Positions 8,676-17,612 of a stretch of DNA of 64,000 bases are shown piece by piece. Positions within the stretch are counted from its first letter, which is position 1, and each line of letters starts with the position of its first letter. Below the pieces are notes generated by a model, which was not told the DNA's origin, did not search any database, and saw only the letters and a list, made by a program, of their open reading frames with translations. The translations under genes were made by a program, and so were the position numbers. Origin of the DNA: Collinsella aerofaciens (GTDB lineage: Bacteria; Actinomycetota; Coriobacteriia; Coriobacteriales; Coriobacteriaceae); the NCBI GenBank assembly GCA_008680965.1, contig NAKE01000001.1, positions 1,860,001-1,924,000 of the forward strand, written 5' to 3'.

Positions 8676-9059
8676 CTACATTTTCATAACGTAATAGCCC
8701 GCGCCCCTCACCGCCGTCTCGAGTGTGTCGCGATCAACCGGGAGCTTCGAGCGTACGCGTGCTGTGTGGTCCGCATACGTCACCGTAGCCCACACGCCGT
8801 CCAGTGCATTGAGGGCATTGGCTACGTTCTGAGCGCAGCCGTCACAGCTCATGCCGCCGATGAGCAGCTCATCGCTATAGGGATAGTGGGACTCGTCGGT
8901 GTCTGCCACGACAACCTTCTTGGCTTTCTTGCCGCTCGCGCCATCACTGCAACAGCTCTTTCCATGCGTCGACGCCGCAATGCGACGCAGCCCAAAAAAC
9001 ATGCCGACGGCAATGACGGCCAGCACGATGAGATTCGCAGGGTTGAGCAAGTCACTCAT
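8676..9059 (-). CDS. Membrane-anchored HMA-domain metal-binding protein (copper chaperone-like)
   Basis: A 127-residue protein with one N-terminal transmembrane helix (LIVLAVIAVGMFFGL), a Cys/Lys-rich linker (KSCCSDGASGKK), and a heavy-metal-associated domain with the GMSCDGC metal-binding loop. The start is ATG 9059 (MSDLLNP), which has GAAAGGGGAA upstream. The family binds Cu(I) or related soft metals and passes them to P-type ATPases. A palindrome like the CsoR operators of copper genes lies just upstream (9089-9105), which supports copper over zinc. The membrane tether is less common for CopZ-type proteins. No Cu-ATPase is in the window. Confidence 0.8.
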   Translation of the reverse strand: MSDLLNPANLIVLAVIAVGMFFGLRRIAASTHGKSCCSDGASGKKAKKVVVADTDESHYPYSDELLIGGMSCDGCAQNVANALNALDGVWATVTYADHTARVRSKLPVDRDTLETAVRGAGYYVMKM

Positions 9060-9088
9060 GCGTTCCCCTTTCAAGTAGCCCTATCTAG

Positions 9089-9105
9089 ATACCCCCATGG
9101 GGTGT
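9089..9105 (-). promoter_or_regulatory. CsoR-like operator upstream of the HMA gene
   Basis: ATACCCCCATGGGGTGT contains the inverted repeat ACCCC-CAT-GGGGT. It resembles the G/C-tract operators bound by the copper sensor CsoR (TACCCC...GGGGTA). It lies 30-46 nt upstream of the HMA start codon, where repressor binding would block the promoter. No csoR gene is in the window; assignment is by motif only. Confidence 0.55.
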
Positions 9106-9167
9106 TCCCATCTTAACCCAAAATCATGTCCGTTCGGTCAATTAGTTTCCCTCTTCAAACTTTTTAG

Positions 9168-9214
9168 TTGACCAAGGCTTACTTTAGTGTATAAGTTTTC
9201 CTAGGCTAACAGTT
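9168..9214 (+). promoter_or_regulatory. Promoter with two DtxR/IdeR-like boxes
   Basis: A -35 TTGACC (9168-9173) and -10 TATAAG (9190-9195) are separated by 16 nt. Between and after them lie two sites like the DtxR/IdeR iron box TWAGGTWAGSCTWACCTWA. Box 9168-9186 has a near-perfect right half (AAGGCTTACTTTA) and box 9196-9214 has the core TAGGCTAAC. A repressor here would sit on the promoter of the DUF3793-flavodoxin pair. Flavodoxins commonly replace ferredoxins under iron limitation, which fits. Inferred from motif. Confidence 0.5.
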
Positions 9215-9233
9215 TAGATCCGTAAGGAGCGTC

Positions 9234-9938
9234 GTGACTCGAACCATAGACATCCCAACGTTTCAGGCGGCAGTCGTGCGCAACTGCTCCCCCACGCTCG
9301 CGGGCATCAAACCGGCATCGCTCTTTACCTATCCAGGAGTCTATGCCGATCAAGACGGCTCAAGCGTAACTGCGGCGATCGAGGATCGCCGAGCACGCCT
9401 GCTCAACGTTATCGCCCGGTGCAACCGCGAGCTTAATCCGTTCGGTATCCATCTGAGCGTTTTGGTCTGGCGCCCCTGCGGGGCGCTCGTATACGCATAT
9501 CGGCCCAATAGTCTCGCCACTTACCTTGCTGACCCGCGCGCCAAAACGGCACTCGCCAAGAAGGGCTACGACACCGGCAACCTCTCGGCATGTCTTGTGC
9601 ACCTGGCATCACGCATCACGCTCGCGAGCAATAACGCCGCGGAATGCGCCTGCGGCCAGACTCGATGCGCACTGGATCAGCAAGTCTGCTGCAACAACGA
9701 CTGCGCCTGCGAATTTCCACACGAGATTGGCTACTTCCTGGGGTACCCCTGCGACGACGTATACGAGTTCATCGCTCAGCGTGGCGAGAACTACAAGATC
9801 TTTGGAGCCTGGAAGGTCTATACGAATGTCGAGCAGGCGCTTGCGACGTTTGATGCGTACCGTGCCTGCACCCAACACCTCACCTTTATCTATCAGCAGG
9901 GCTGCAGCTTGGCGCAACTTGCCCAGGCGACCCGATAG
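9234..9938 (+). CDS. DUF3793 family protein
   Basis: A 234-residue cytosolic protein with the features of the DUF3793 family: an N-terminal region with 'SPTLAGIKPASLF', and a C-terminal 'HEIGYFLGYPCDDVYEFI' plus 'YKIFGAWKVY' block. It contains an unusual cysteine cluster just before that block (ECACGQTRCALDQ then VCCNNDCACEF, about nine Cys), which could bind metal; this cluster may be a local insertion. The GTG start has AAGGAGC at good spacing. It is followed 46 nt later by a flavodoxin gene and preceded by DtxR-like boxes. The biochemical function is unknown; iron-linked expression is inferred. Confidence 0.7.
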   Translation: MTRTIDIPTFQAAVVRNCSPTLAGIKPASLFTYPGVYADQDGSSVTAAIEDRRARLLNVIARCNRELNPFGIHLSVLVWRPCGALVYAYRPNSLATYLADPRAKTALAKKGYDTGNLSACLVHLASRITLASNNAAECACGQTRCALDQQVCCNNDCACEFPHEIGYFLGYPCDDVYEFIAQRGENYKIFGAWKVYTNVEQALATFDAYRACTQHLTFIYQQGCSLAQLAQATR

Positions 9939-9984
9939 AACGTACAAACCGCGACCGCACGCCGCACAACCGAAAGGACTCAAC

Positions 9985-10404
9985 ATGAGCAAGATCGCCG
10001 TCGTCTACTGGAGCGGCACGGGCAACACCGAGGCAATGGCAAACCTCGTTGCCGAGGGCACCACGTCCGCGGGCGCCGAGGCCGAAGTCATCCCCTGCGC
10101 CGACTTCTCTGCCGACAGGGCCGCCGACTATGATGCCTTCGCCTTCGGTTGCCCCGCCATGGGCTCCGAGGAGCTTGAATACGATGAGTTCCAACCGATG
10201 TGGGACGAAGTCAAGGAGACCCTCAGCGACAAGAAGGTCGTCCTCTTTGGTTCCTATTCGTGGGCCGAAGGCGAATGGATGGACAATTGGAAGGCGGACG
10301 CCGACGAGGCAGGCGTCAACGTGGTCGACTCCGTCATCTGCTACGACGCACCCGACGACGAGGGCGAAGCGGCCTGCAAGGCCCTGGGAGCGGAGCTGGC
10401 CTAA
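9985..10404 (+). CDS. Flavodoxin
   Basis: A 139-residue short-chain flavodoxin. The phosphate-binding loop SGTGNTEAMANLVAEG, the FGCPAMGSEELE loop (first FMN-stacking region) and the FGSYSWAEGEWMDNW segment are all in order. It carries electrons via FMN in place of ferredoxin in the cytosol. The ATG at 9985 follows AAAGGACT. It is probably co-transcribed with the DUF3793 gene and ends at a strong bidirectional terminator. Confidence 0.93.
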   Translation: MSKIAVVYWSGTGNTEAMANLVAEGTTSAGAEAEVIPCADFSADRAADYDAFAFGCPAMGSEELEYDEFQPMWDEVKETLSDKKVVLFGSYSWAEGEWMDNWKADADEAGVNVVDSVICYDAPDDEGEAACKALGAELA

Positions 10405-10473
10405 CGAAGCCGTCAGAAAGTCGCAAGGCAACTAACAGCCGAGTACCGCACAACAACAGTCGCTCATGCCCAA

Positions 10474-10516
10474 ACAAAAACGGGGACCGGATATTCACAT
10501 CCGGTCCCCGTTTGTT
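10474..10516. terminator. Bidirectional terminator between flavodoxin and glnQ-like genes
   Basis: A perfect stem built on CGGGGACCGGAT with a 6-nt loop has A-rich sequence on the left and T-rich sequence on the right. It can serve the plus-strand flavodoxin and the converging minus-strand ABC operon. Confidence 0.9.
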
Positions 10517-10539
10517 ATATCGATAACCTCGACGCGCCG

Positions 10540-11292
<753 letters not shown>

Positions 11293-11304
11293 AATAGAAC
11301 CTCC

Positions 11305-12666
11305 TTACAGACCAGCGATATGGTCGGCGGGCGTCGCGACAACCTGTCCGGCGCTCTTGGTGGGACGCTTCTTTTTGGTTTCGGCCGTACCCAGCAGCCT
11401 CGCCTCAAGACCGCTCACCAAGCGCGCAAGCGGCAGGGTAATGACCAGATAGAACAGGGCGGCAACCACATACGGCGTAATGGAGCCCGTCGTTGCCACG
11501 ATGGTGCGGGCGTTCATGACGATCTCGACCACGCCCACGGCGGCGAGCAGCGACGTATCCTTGTAGAGCAGGATAAACTCGCTGGTCAGCGTAGGCAGGA
11601 CATTGCGGAACGTCTGCGGAATCATAACGTAGAGCAGCGTCTGGAAGGCATTCATACCCAGTGAACGAGCGGCCTCGTTCTGGCCCTTGGGGATCGATTG
11701 AATACCGGCACGGAAAATCTCGCACAGATACGCAGACGAGTTCATGGCCATGACGATAACGCCCAAGACATAGTCGTCCACCTTGACGCCGGCAAGCGGC
11801 AGGCCAAAGAATGCAATATAGATCTGCAGGAACGCCGGCGTACCGCGGATGACATTCACGTAGATGCCGGCAAGGCAACGCAGGATGCGCGATTTGGATA
11901 TGCGCATAAGCGACAGGGCAAAGCCAAAGGGGATCGCCAGCGGAAACGCCACGAGCACGATCGAGAGCGACATAAGGAAGCCCTTGAAGACGATCGGCAG
12001 GCTCTGGACCAAAATGACCGGGTTCAGGAACAGGCGAAGGAACATGTTGGAATTCCATGCCTCGACCCACGGCTGTTCCTTAAGGTCGGCCAGGAAGTTA
12101 TCGAACGCCGTCACGCCCTTAATCTCGACGGAAGGAATCTTGGAAATCTTCTTGGTCGAACCGTCGGCGAGCGTATAGGTTCCGCTAAAGGCCTCATCGC
12201 CGCCCTCGACGGGAAACGTCACGCCGTAAACCTCGACACGGAAAAAGCCGCCGGCAGGCGCCGTCTCGCCAAAGTCAATCTTGAGCGTCTGGCCGTCAGC
12301 CTTGCACGTGGGCTTCATGGGCGTACGATCCATGAGGTCCTCGCCCGAGAGCATCGTCAATCGCGTGTCATCGGTACCAAACGTTGTGCCGTCGACAAAC
12401 GTCAGAGAAAGACCGCTCAGCTCCTCGTCGGCATCGGCCTGAACTTCCCAGGTAATGCGCGTCTCGGTGCCGCCGACCACAGCGCTGCCCGAACCGGTGT
12501 TGGGTCGGGCGGTAATCTTTGCGGTCTCAAGCGCCTGGGCGGTCGTGGGCGCATATGCCCCCACGCACACCAGCGCGAGCGCCACGGCCATGGCGCAGGC
12601 TAGCTTTTGGAGCAAGGCGGGCAGTGGAAAACGCTGCTCCGCAGCCCCTTTGTTCAGTCGAGACAA
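11305..12666 (-). CDS. Amino-acid ABC permease with an N-terminal exported domain
   Basis: A 453-residue membrane protein. The C-terminal 230 residues are a normal HisM/GlnP-type permease with the EAA loop (SLGMNAFQTLLYVMIPQTFRNVLP). Before it come a signal-peptide-like segment (LACAMAVALALVCVGAYA) and about 150 residues (roughly 45-200) of beta-rich, Thr/Asp-rich sequence that would lie outside the membrane. Typical permeases of this family are about 220-290 residues. The start is TTG 12666, chosen for AGGAG 5 nt upstream; the frame is open further. It lies between the binding-protein and ATPase genes of one operon. The extra domain could hold or guide the binding protein; this is a guess. 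Confidence 0.85.
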   Translation of the reverse strand: MSRLNKGAAEQRFPLPALLQKLACAMAVALALVCVGAYAPTTAQALETAKITARPNTGSGSAVVGGTETRITWEVQADADEELSGLSLTFVDGTTFGTDDTRLTMLSGEDLMDRTPMKPTCKADGQTLKIDFGETAPAGGFFRVEVYGVTFPVEGGDEAFSGTYTLADGSTKKISKIPSVEIKGVTAFDNFLADLKEQPWVEAWNSNMFLRLFLNPVILVQSLPIVFKGFLMSLSIVLVAFPLAIPFGFALSLMRISKSRILRCLAGIYVNVIRGTPAFLQIYIAFFGLPLAGVKVDDYVLGVIVMAMNSSAYLCEIFRAGIQSIPKGQNEAARSLGMNAFQTLLYVMIPQTFRNVLPTLTSEFILLYKDTSLLAAVGVVEIVMNARTIVATTGSITPYVVAALFYLVITLPLARLVSGLEARLLGTAETKKKRPTKSAGQVVATPADHIAGL

Positions 12667-12734
12667 GGTGGCTCCTATCGTAGAAGTTGCCGGCAAAACG
12701 AGACGGAAACACTCTCCGTCAAGAGAAGCGCAAA

Positions 12735-12762
12735 GGCCCTCTCCGCCAAAACGGAAAGGGCC
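12735..12762 (-). terminator. Intra-operon hairpin between binding protein and permease genes
   Basis: An 11-nt stem (12735-12745 with 12752-12762, one mismatch) is followed on the minus strand by TTTGCGCTT. It lies 22 nt after the binding-protein stop. Such hairpins usually raise the binding-protein:permease ratio by partial termination or 3'-end protection. Confidence 0.7.
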
Positions 12763-12784
12763 CGCGCGCAATCAAGTAGCTATT

Positions 12785-13645
12785 TTACTTGATGTTGTAC
12801 TTAGCCATGAGGGCGTCGACGGTACCGTCGTCAGTCAGGTCCTTGATGGCCTGGTTGATGTCGTCCTTGAGCTTGGTGTTGCCCTGGTTGATGGCGATGG
12901 CGTACTCCTCGCCGGTGCTGACCTGCTTGATGGTCTGGCAGGTGTTGAACTGCTCGGCGGTCAGCTGGCTGGCAACGGAGCGGTTGGTGACTACGGCGTC
13001 GCCCTTATCGGACTGCAGGGCGCTGAAGCACTCGGTGGCGTCCTTGTAGGGGACAATCTTGGCCTTGGGGAAGTTCTCCTGGGCAAAGGCCTCGGCGGTC
13101 GAGCCAGACTGGACGATGATGGTAGCGTCGGCGTTGTTGAGCTTCTCGCTGAAGTTGTCGGCCGTGATGTCGGTGTTATCGACCTTGGTCACGATAGCCT
13201 GATCGTCCATGTAGTAGGAATCGGAGAAAGTGACTTCCTTCTCACGCTCGGGCGTGTCGGTGATAGCCGCGATGGCGACGTCGTACTTGGCGCCCGAAGC
13301 AACGCCGGGGACGAGCGTGTCAAAATCATTGTTGACATACTCGACATCCAGACCCAGCTTATCGCCGATAGCCTTAATGAGTTCAAGGTCGAAGCCCTGG
13401 TAGTCGCCATTGTCATCCTTGTACTCAAACGGAGCGTACTCGGCAGAGGTGCCGACGGTCAGCGTACCGTCCTTGACGAGCGCGTACTCCTTGGAACCGT
13501 CGACCTTCTCGACCTTAGCGTCGTCAGAGCTGCTGGAACTGGCATCAGAACCAGAGGTGGCGTTGGACGAGCCGCAGCCCGTCAGAGCAAGGGCGAGCGC
13601 CATAGCACCCGTGGCGGCAAATGCGCCAAGCTTCTTCAGCTTCAT
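12785..13645 (-). CDS. Amino-acid ABC transporter substrate-binding lipoprotein
   Basis: A 286-residue family-3 binding protein. It has a lipoprotein signal (MALALALTGC lipobox), a Ser/Asp-rich linker, then the typical DGTLTVGTSAEYAPFEYKDD opening and FDLELIKAIGDKLGL helix. The lipid-anchored protein captures a polar amino acid outside the membrane. ATG 13645 is chosen for its GGAAGGAG site; the frame is open 130 nt further without one. It is the first gene of the three-gene operon. A Gly/Asp 'GFDLEL' pattern is compatible with several amino acids, so the substrate is left open. Confidence 0.93.
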   Translation of the reverse strand: MKLKKLGAFAATGAMALALALTGCGSSNATSGSDASSSSSDDAKVEKVDGSKEYALVKDGTLTVGTSAEYAPFEYKDDNGDYQGFDLELIKAIGDKLGLDVEYVNNDFDTLVPGVASGAKYDVAIAAITDTPEREKEVTFSDSYYMDDQAIVTKVDNTDITADNFSEKLNNADATIIVQSGSTAEAFAQENFPKAKIVPYKDATECFSALQSDKGDAVVTNRSVASQLTAEQFNTCQTIKQVSTGEEYAIAINQGNTKLKDDINQAIKDLTDDGTVDALMAKYNIK

Positions 13646-13792
13646 AATCAGTCTCCTTCCAATGACCCCACGTGATTCAGGGGTCTGCAAAAACTGAGGG
13701 TTATTATGCACCCGCTTGGAAGAATCCGCAATTAGAAAACTGATTGAAACAAACCCATAACGTGAATGGAGCACTCCACTTTATGACAGTCA

Positions 13793-14659
13793 TCACTGCT
13801 GCAATGACCTTAACAATTTGATTTCAGCCGCATAACCTGCAAGTTCGTTCGGTGTCTCCAAAATGAATGGCAATGCGCGCAAGCGGCCATTCGATACAAT
13901 ATTCTGCATAACCTGCATACCGCCGCCAAACTCTTCGCTACCCAGGTAGCCCTCACCGATGCATTCGTGGCGGTCCTTATGGGCGCCGCAGGGGTTCTTG
14001 GAGTCATTGATATGCACGGCGCGCAGGCGCTCGATACCCACCACACGATCGAACTCGTCGAGCACGCCTTCAAGATCGTGGACGATGTCGTAGCCGGCGT
14101 CATTCACATGGCAGGTGTCCAAGCAAACGCCCAACTTGGCCGACAGCTCGGGGCACTTGTCGGCAACGCCCTGGATGATGAGTGCCAGTTCCTCAAAGCT
14201 GCGGCCCACCTCGGTGCCCTTGCCGGCCATGGTCTCGAGCAGCACCGTCGTCTGTTGGCCCTCAAACATCACCTGGCACAGGGTGTCGACGATCATCTGA
14301 ATGCCGGCGTCGGAGCCCTGCCCCACATGCGCACCGGGATGGAAGTTGTAGTAGTTGCCGGGCAGCGCTTCCATGCGCCGCAGGTCCTCCGCCATGGCCT
14401 CCAAGGCAAACTCGCGCGCCCGCTCTTTGGCCGAGCAAGGGTTATAGGTATACGGGGCATGAGCCACAAGCGGGCCAAAATCGTTCTGTTCCATAAGCTC
14501 GCGCAGGGCGGCCACGTCATCCATGTCAAGGTCTTTCGCCTTGCCGCCGCGCGGGTTGCGCGTAAAGAATGCAAAGGTATTGGCGCCAATTGACAACGCC
14601 GTCTCCCCCATCGCCCGATAGCCCTTCGTCGTGGATAGATGACACCCGATCGTCAGCAT
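13793..14659 (-). CDS. nfo: Endonuclease IV (deoxyribonuclease IV)
   Basis: A 288-residue AP endonuclease. It shows the Zn-ligand-bearing motifs of the family in order: 'GCHLS', 'FHPGAHVG', LLETMAGKGTEVG, LGVCLDTCHVNDAGYD and a C-terminal HINDSKNPCGAHKDRHECIGEGYLG region. It cleaves 5' to abasic sites during base-excision repair. It has the normal length. The gene is single, with a palindromic repeat element 18 nt before its start codon (14677-14754). Confidence 0.96.
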   Translation of the reverse strand: MLTIGCHLSTTKGYRAMGETALSIGANTFAFFTRNPRGGKAKDLDMDDVAALRELMEQNDFGPLVAHAPYTYNPCSAKERAREFALEAMAEDLRRMEALPGNYYNFHPGAHVGQGSDAGIQMIVDTLCQVMFEGQQTTVLLETMAGKGTEVGRSFEELALIIQGVADKCPELSAKLGVCLDTCHVNDAGYDIVHDLEGVLDEFDRVVGIERLRAVHINDSKNPCGAHKDRHECIGEGYLGSEEFGGGMQVMQNIVSNGRLRALPFILETPNELAGYAAEIKLLRSLQQ

Positions 14660-14676
14660 CCCCAGCTCCCCCTCAT

Positions 14677-14754
14677 CAGTTGCGGTGAAATAGTTCCTGT
14701 CGATGCCTTATTCTGCCGCAAACAGGAACTATTCCACCGCAAGTTATAAAAGGG
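14677..14754. repeat. 78-bp palindromic repeat element, copy 1
   Basis: Terminal arms TTGCGGTGAAATAGTTCCTG (14680-14699) and its near-perfect complement (14723-14742, one mismatch) enclose a 23-nt loop, followed by GTTATAAAAGGG. A second copy in the same orientation is at 15864-15941 and differs at one base. The pair brackets the Gfo/Idh/MocA gene. It looks like a small dispersed element (REP or MITE type). Confidence 0.9.
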
Positions 14755-14831
14755 GCATCAGAGATGCGGGGCACCGAGCACTACGGCTACGGGCGCCGGC
14801 GTCATGATCCCTCACGCGTCAGCGCCAGGTC

Positions 14832-15851
14832 CTAGAGGGCTAGACGGATTGCATCGATAATGCGCGCGCAGCGCTGTGTGGCGGCAAGGGGCATGACGGG
14901 ACTCTCGAGTTTCCCCGCCCGGATGAGCTGGGTCGCATGCTGGATTTCGCCGTAGAAATCATCGACCTCAAACGGGGCATTTACTTCGAGCATTCGTCCG
15001 TCGGAGTACCTCACATGGGCGAGCTCGGGGCGATGGAGGCGCTCGATTTCCAACGAGCCCCGCTCGCAGGCAATCATTAAGCGGCTTTCATATGCTGCTT
15101 TGCCGTCACACGCCATATGAATGGGTATACCGCCGACACTCATATGGATCTCATCGGCCCAATCCACGCGGCCGCCCGATACGTCACGCCAGCGAACTTC
15201 ACGAGACGAAACATCGCACGCGCCCGCAAGCAGATCCTCAAACCACCCGACTGCATAGCAGCCCATGTCATATAGACAGCCACCCTGCAACGGATCGAGT
15301 AGATAACTCGAAGGGGACTCACCATAATCGAGTTTTTGCATGCTTTCGATCGAAACGATACGGCCGAGCTCGCCCGACGCAAGCAAGCCCTTCACGCGAG
15401 TACGCATCGGACAAAACCGATTTTTCATCGCCTCCATAAACGGCACACCGCACTCACGGGAAACGGAGGCGATCGCATGGGCCTCTTCTTCATTCAAAAC
15501 GGCCGGCTTTTCGCACAGTACGGCCTTTCCCGCGCGCAGTGCCCGACAGACCCAATGCGCATGCATGCCATGCGGAAGAGCCAAGTAGATTGCGTCGACA
15601 TCGGGGTCGGCAATCAGCGCATCATAAGCCGCATCGCCGTTATCGTCGACCGAGGCATGGCCATGCGCAACATCAATCGAAAACGCTCGGCAAAATTCCT
15701 CGACATGTGCAGGAGTGCGGGCGGCCGCAGCCACCAGCCGTGCCCCGTCGACCTTCTTGAGCGACGATGCAAATCGATGCGAAATGTGTCCAGCGCCCAA
15801 AACGCCCCAACGAACCTCACGCAAATCATCACATGAATCCCGATGGCCCAC
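14832..15851 (-). CDS. Gfo/Idh/MocA-family oxidoreductase
   Basis: A 339-residue NAD(P)-dependent sugar/polyol dehydrogenase-like enzyme. It has the Rossmann opening VRWGVLGAGHISHRFASSL, the DAIYLALPHGMHAHW strand-loop and the family's catalytic-lysine motif CEKPAVLNEEEA. The C-terminal half is the GFO_IDH_MocA alpha/beta domain. The start given is GTG 15851 with AGGGGG upstream; a start nearer LREVRWG is possible. It is flanked on both sides by copies of a 78-bp palindromic repeat. Its neighbours do not reveal its substrate. Confidence 0.85.
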   Translation of the reverse strand: MGHRDSCDDLREVRWGVLGAGHISHRFASSLKKVDGARLVAAAARTPAHVEEFCRAFSIDVAHGHASVDDNGDAAYDALIADPDVDAIYLALPHGMHAHWVCRALRAGKAVLCEKPAVLNEEEAHAIASVSRECGVPFMEAMKNRFCPMRTRVKGLLASGELGRIVSIESMQKLDYGESPSSYLLDPLQGGCLYDMGCYAVGWFEDLLAGACDVSSREVRWRDVSGGRVDWADEIHMSVGGIPIHMACDGKAAYESRLMIACERGSLEIERLHRPELAHVRYSDGRMLEVNAPFEVDDFYGEIQHATQLIRAGKLESPVMPLAATQRCARIIDAIRLAL

Positions 15852-15863
15852 GACAGCCCCCTT

Positions 15864-15941
15864 CAGTTGCGGTGAAATAGTTCCTGTCGATGCCTTATTC
15901 TGCCGCAAGCAGGAACTATTCCACCGCAAGTTATAAAAGGG
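15864..15941. repeat. 78-bp palindromic repeat element, copy 2
   Basis: The same element as at 14677-14754, one base different within the aligned 78 bp. Its right end touches the stop codon of the aldo/keto reductase gene and its left end lies 12 nt before the Gfo/Idh/MocA start, so it could also influence expression of both genes. Confidence 0.9.
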
Positions 15942-17132
15942 TCATGAGGAGCGCGTTTTGCCGAAGGCCTTAAGCACCGCCGTCACGGGGCCAGGCTGAA
16001 AACGGCGGCGTACGTCGTCCAAGCGCCCGGGGATATCGATGTGCTGCGGGCAGTGACGTGCGCATTTGCCGCACTTGACGCAATTGCTCACCAGCTTGGG
16101 CTCGTTCGTCCGCACCGCGCTCGCCGTAAAGTATTGAGACAACCCCGTAAACCAGCTATGCGCATAGCTTGCGTTGTAGGCGGCAAAACACCCAGGGATA
16201 TTGATGCCTTTAGGACACGGCATGCAATAGCCACATCCCGTGCAGGGAACGCGATTCGATTTTTCAAACTCTCTCACCACGCGTGCGATGGCATCGAGCT
16301 GAGTAGCTGTCATCGAATCCGGCAGTGCGCGATCGGCCAGCGCCGCGTTCTCATCCACCTGCGCGGTATCGGTCATACCCGAAAGCAGCATCGTCACCTG
16401 AGGATGGTTCCAAACCCACGAAAGCCCCCAGGCAGCTGGAGTGAGCAAATGCGGGTCACGGGCGTCATCGAGCACAGCGCGTGCCCGCGGCGGCAGTTTG
16501 CCCGCTAGACGACCGCCCAACAGCGGCTCCATCACAAACACCGCGAGCCCGCGCTCCGCAGCCGCCATGAGTCCCGCCGTTCCCGCTTGGTAACGCTCGC
16601 CGGCATAGTTGTACTGGATCTGGCAAAAATCCCAGTCATATGCGTCAAGCATCGTCAGGAAATCCGCCTCGCTGCCGTGATACGAAAAACCAATCTGGCG
16701 AATGCGCCCCGCCGCCTTTTGACGCGTGATCCAGTCCTCGATGCCCAACGCCACCACACGTTCCCACTGGGCGGGCGAGGTGATGTTGTGCATAAGGTAA
16801 TAGTCGATATGGTCGGTCCGCAGCCGACGCAGCTGCTCGTCAAAGAAACGGTCGAAATCCCCTGTGCATGCACACGAAGCGTGCGGCAACTTGGTCGCCA
16901 GCAACACCCGGTCACGCAGCCCCATGCGCTCAAGCGAAGCGCCCACGCACGCCTCGTTGCCGGGATAGAGATAGGCCGTGTCCAGGTAGTTAATCCCCTG
17001 CTCCACCGCACGGGAGATGATGGCATCGGCTGCCTTCGCATCCGGATGGCCCGGCGCACCGGGAAACCTCATACAGCCCAGGCCCAGAGCAGATATTCGG
17101 TTACCACTTTTGGGGTCGACGCGGTACTGCAC
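15942..17132 (-). CDS. Aldo/keto reductase with C-terminal 4Fe-4S ferredoxin domain
   Basis: A 396-residue enzyme. The N-terminal TIM-barrel AKR has the tetrad residues in NYLDTAYLYPGNE (Asp, Tyr), LLATKLP (Lys) and YYLMHNI (His). The C-terminus carries two cysteine clusters, CTGCGYCMPCPKG and CVKCGKCARHCPQ, typical of the anaerobe AKR-ferredoxin fusions. It probably reduces a carbonyl using electrons through the clusters or NAD(P)H. The start is GTG 17132 (VQYRVDPKSGN), which has GGGAGGG upstream and matches the family start; ATG 17150 is the alternative. Substrate unknown. Confidence 0.93.
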   Translation of the reverse strand: MQYRVDPKSGNRISALGLGCMRFPGAPGHPDAKAADAIISRAVEQGINYLDTAYLYPGNEACVGASLERMGLRDRVLLATKLPHASCACTGDFDRFFDEQLRRLRTDHIDYYLMHNITSPAQWERVVALGIEDWITRQKAAGRIRQIGFSYHGSEADFLTMLDAYDWDFCQIQYNYAGERYQAGTAGLMAAAERGLAVFVMEPLLGGRLAGKLPPRARAVLDDARDPHLLTPAAWGLSWVWNHPQVTMLLSGMTDTAQVDENAALADRALPDSMTATQLDAIARVVREFEKSNRVPCTGCGYCMPCPKGINIPGCFAAYNASYAHSWFTGLSQYFTASAVRTNEPKLVSNCVKCGKCARHCPQHIDIPGRLDDVRRRFQPGPVTAVLKAFGKTRSS

Positions 17133-17294
17133 GGACCCTCCCTTCGCCATCAGCGCTCGGCAAGGCGAAACACAATGGTCACGCAGCCGAAACATCGTGG
17201 AATCGCAATCGAGAACGTATCGTAACGCAGCAGAAATCGAGCTGTCACGGCACCGCTCTAACATCAGCAAAAAGCCCGATGAAGGGAGGCGAGC

Positions 17295-17489
17295 GTGACC
17301 ACACGTGAGGATGCCCACCCCTATCCCGGCGAGCAATACATCCTCTCGGTCGACCGCTATCAGATCGAGGTCATGGACCATCTGGACGAGCTTCCCGCCA
17401 CAGGCGCCGTCATCTTCTGCACCTTCCCCAAGATGCGCGATGGCGTTGGATATCCCGCACGCGTTTTCGCGGCCTGTTCCACGGCATAA
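17295..17489 (+). CDS. Short ORF resembling the C-terminus of a cyclase/arylformamidase-like protein
   Basis: A 64-residue reading frame with a GTG start and a good GGGAGG site. The segment YQIEVMDHLDELPATGAVIF, followed by PKMRDGVGYPARVF, recalls the end of cyclase-family (PF04199-like) hydrolases, which are about 200 residues long; no N-terminal part is found upstream, where an in-frame TGA lies 13 nt before the start. I read it as a gene remnant that has acquired, or kept by chance, a start. It could instead be a genuine small protein. Confidence 0.4.
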   Translation: MTTREDAHPYPGEQYILSVDRYQIEVMDHLDELPATGAVIFCTFPKMRDGVGYPARVFAACSTA

Positions 17490-17567
17490 GCGCACAGTGC
17501 AATAGTTTCTTTTTCATAACAGCAGCCCCGCGCATCCACCGATCACCCTGGCAGCATACAATCCATC

Positions 17568-17594
17568 AGGCGCCCCTTACGCGGGCGCCTTTTA
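17568..17594 (+). terminator. Terminator-like hairpin before the ketopantoate reductase gene
   Basis: A perfect 8-bp stem AGGCGCCC/GGGCGCCT with a 7-nt loop is followed by TTTAT. It lies about 20 nt before the start codon, so it either ends transcription from the 17.3-kb remnant or acts as an attenuator for the downstream gene. Confidence 0.7.
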
Positions 17595-17612
17595 TATGAG
17601 GAGATGATTCAC

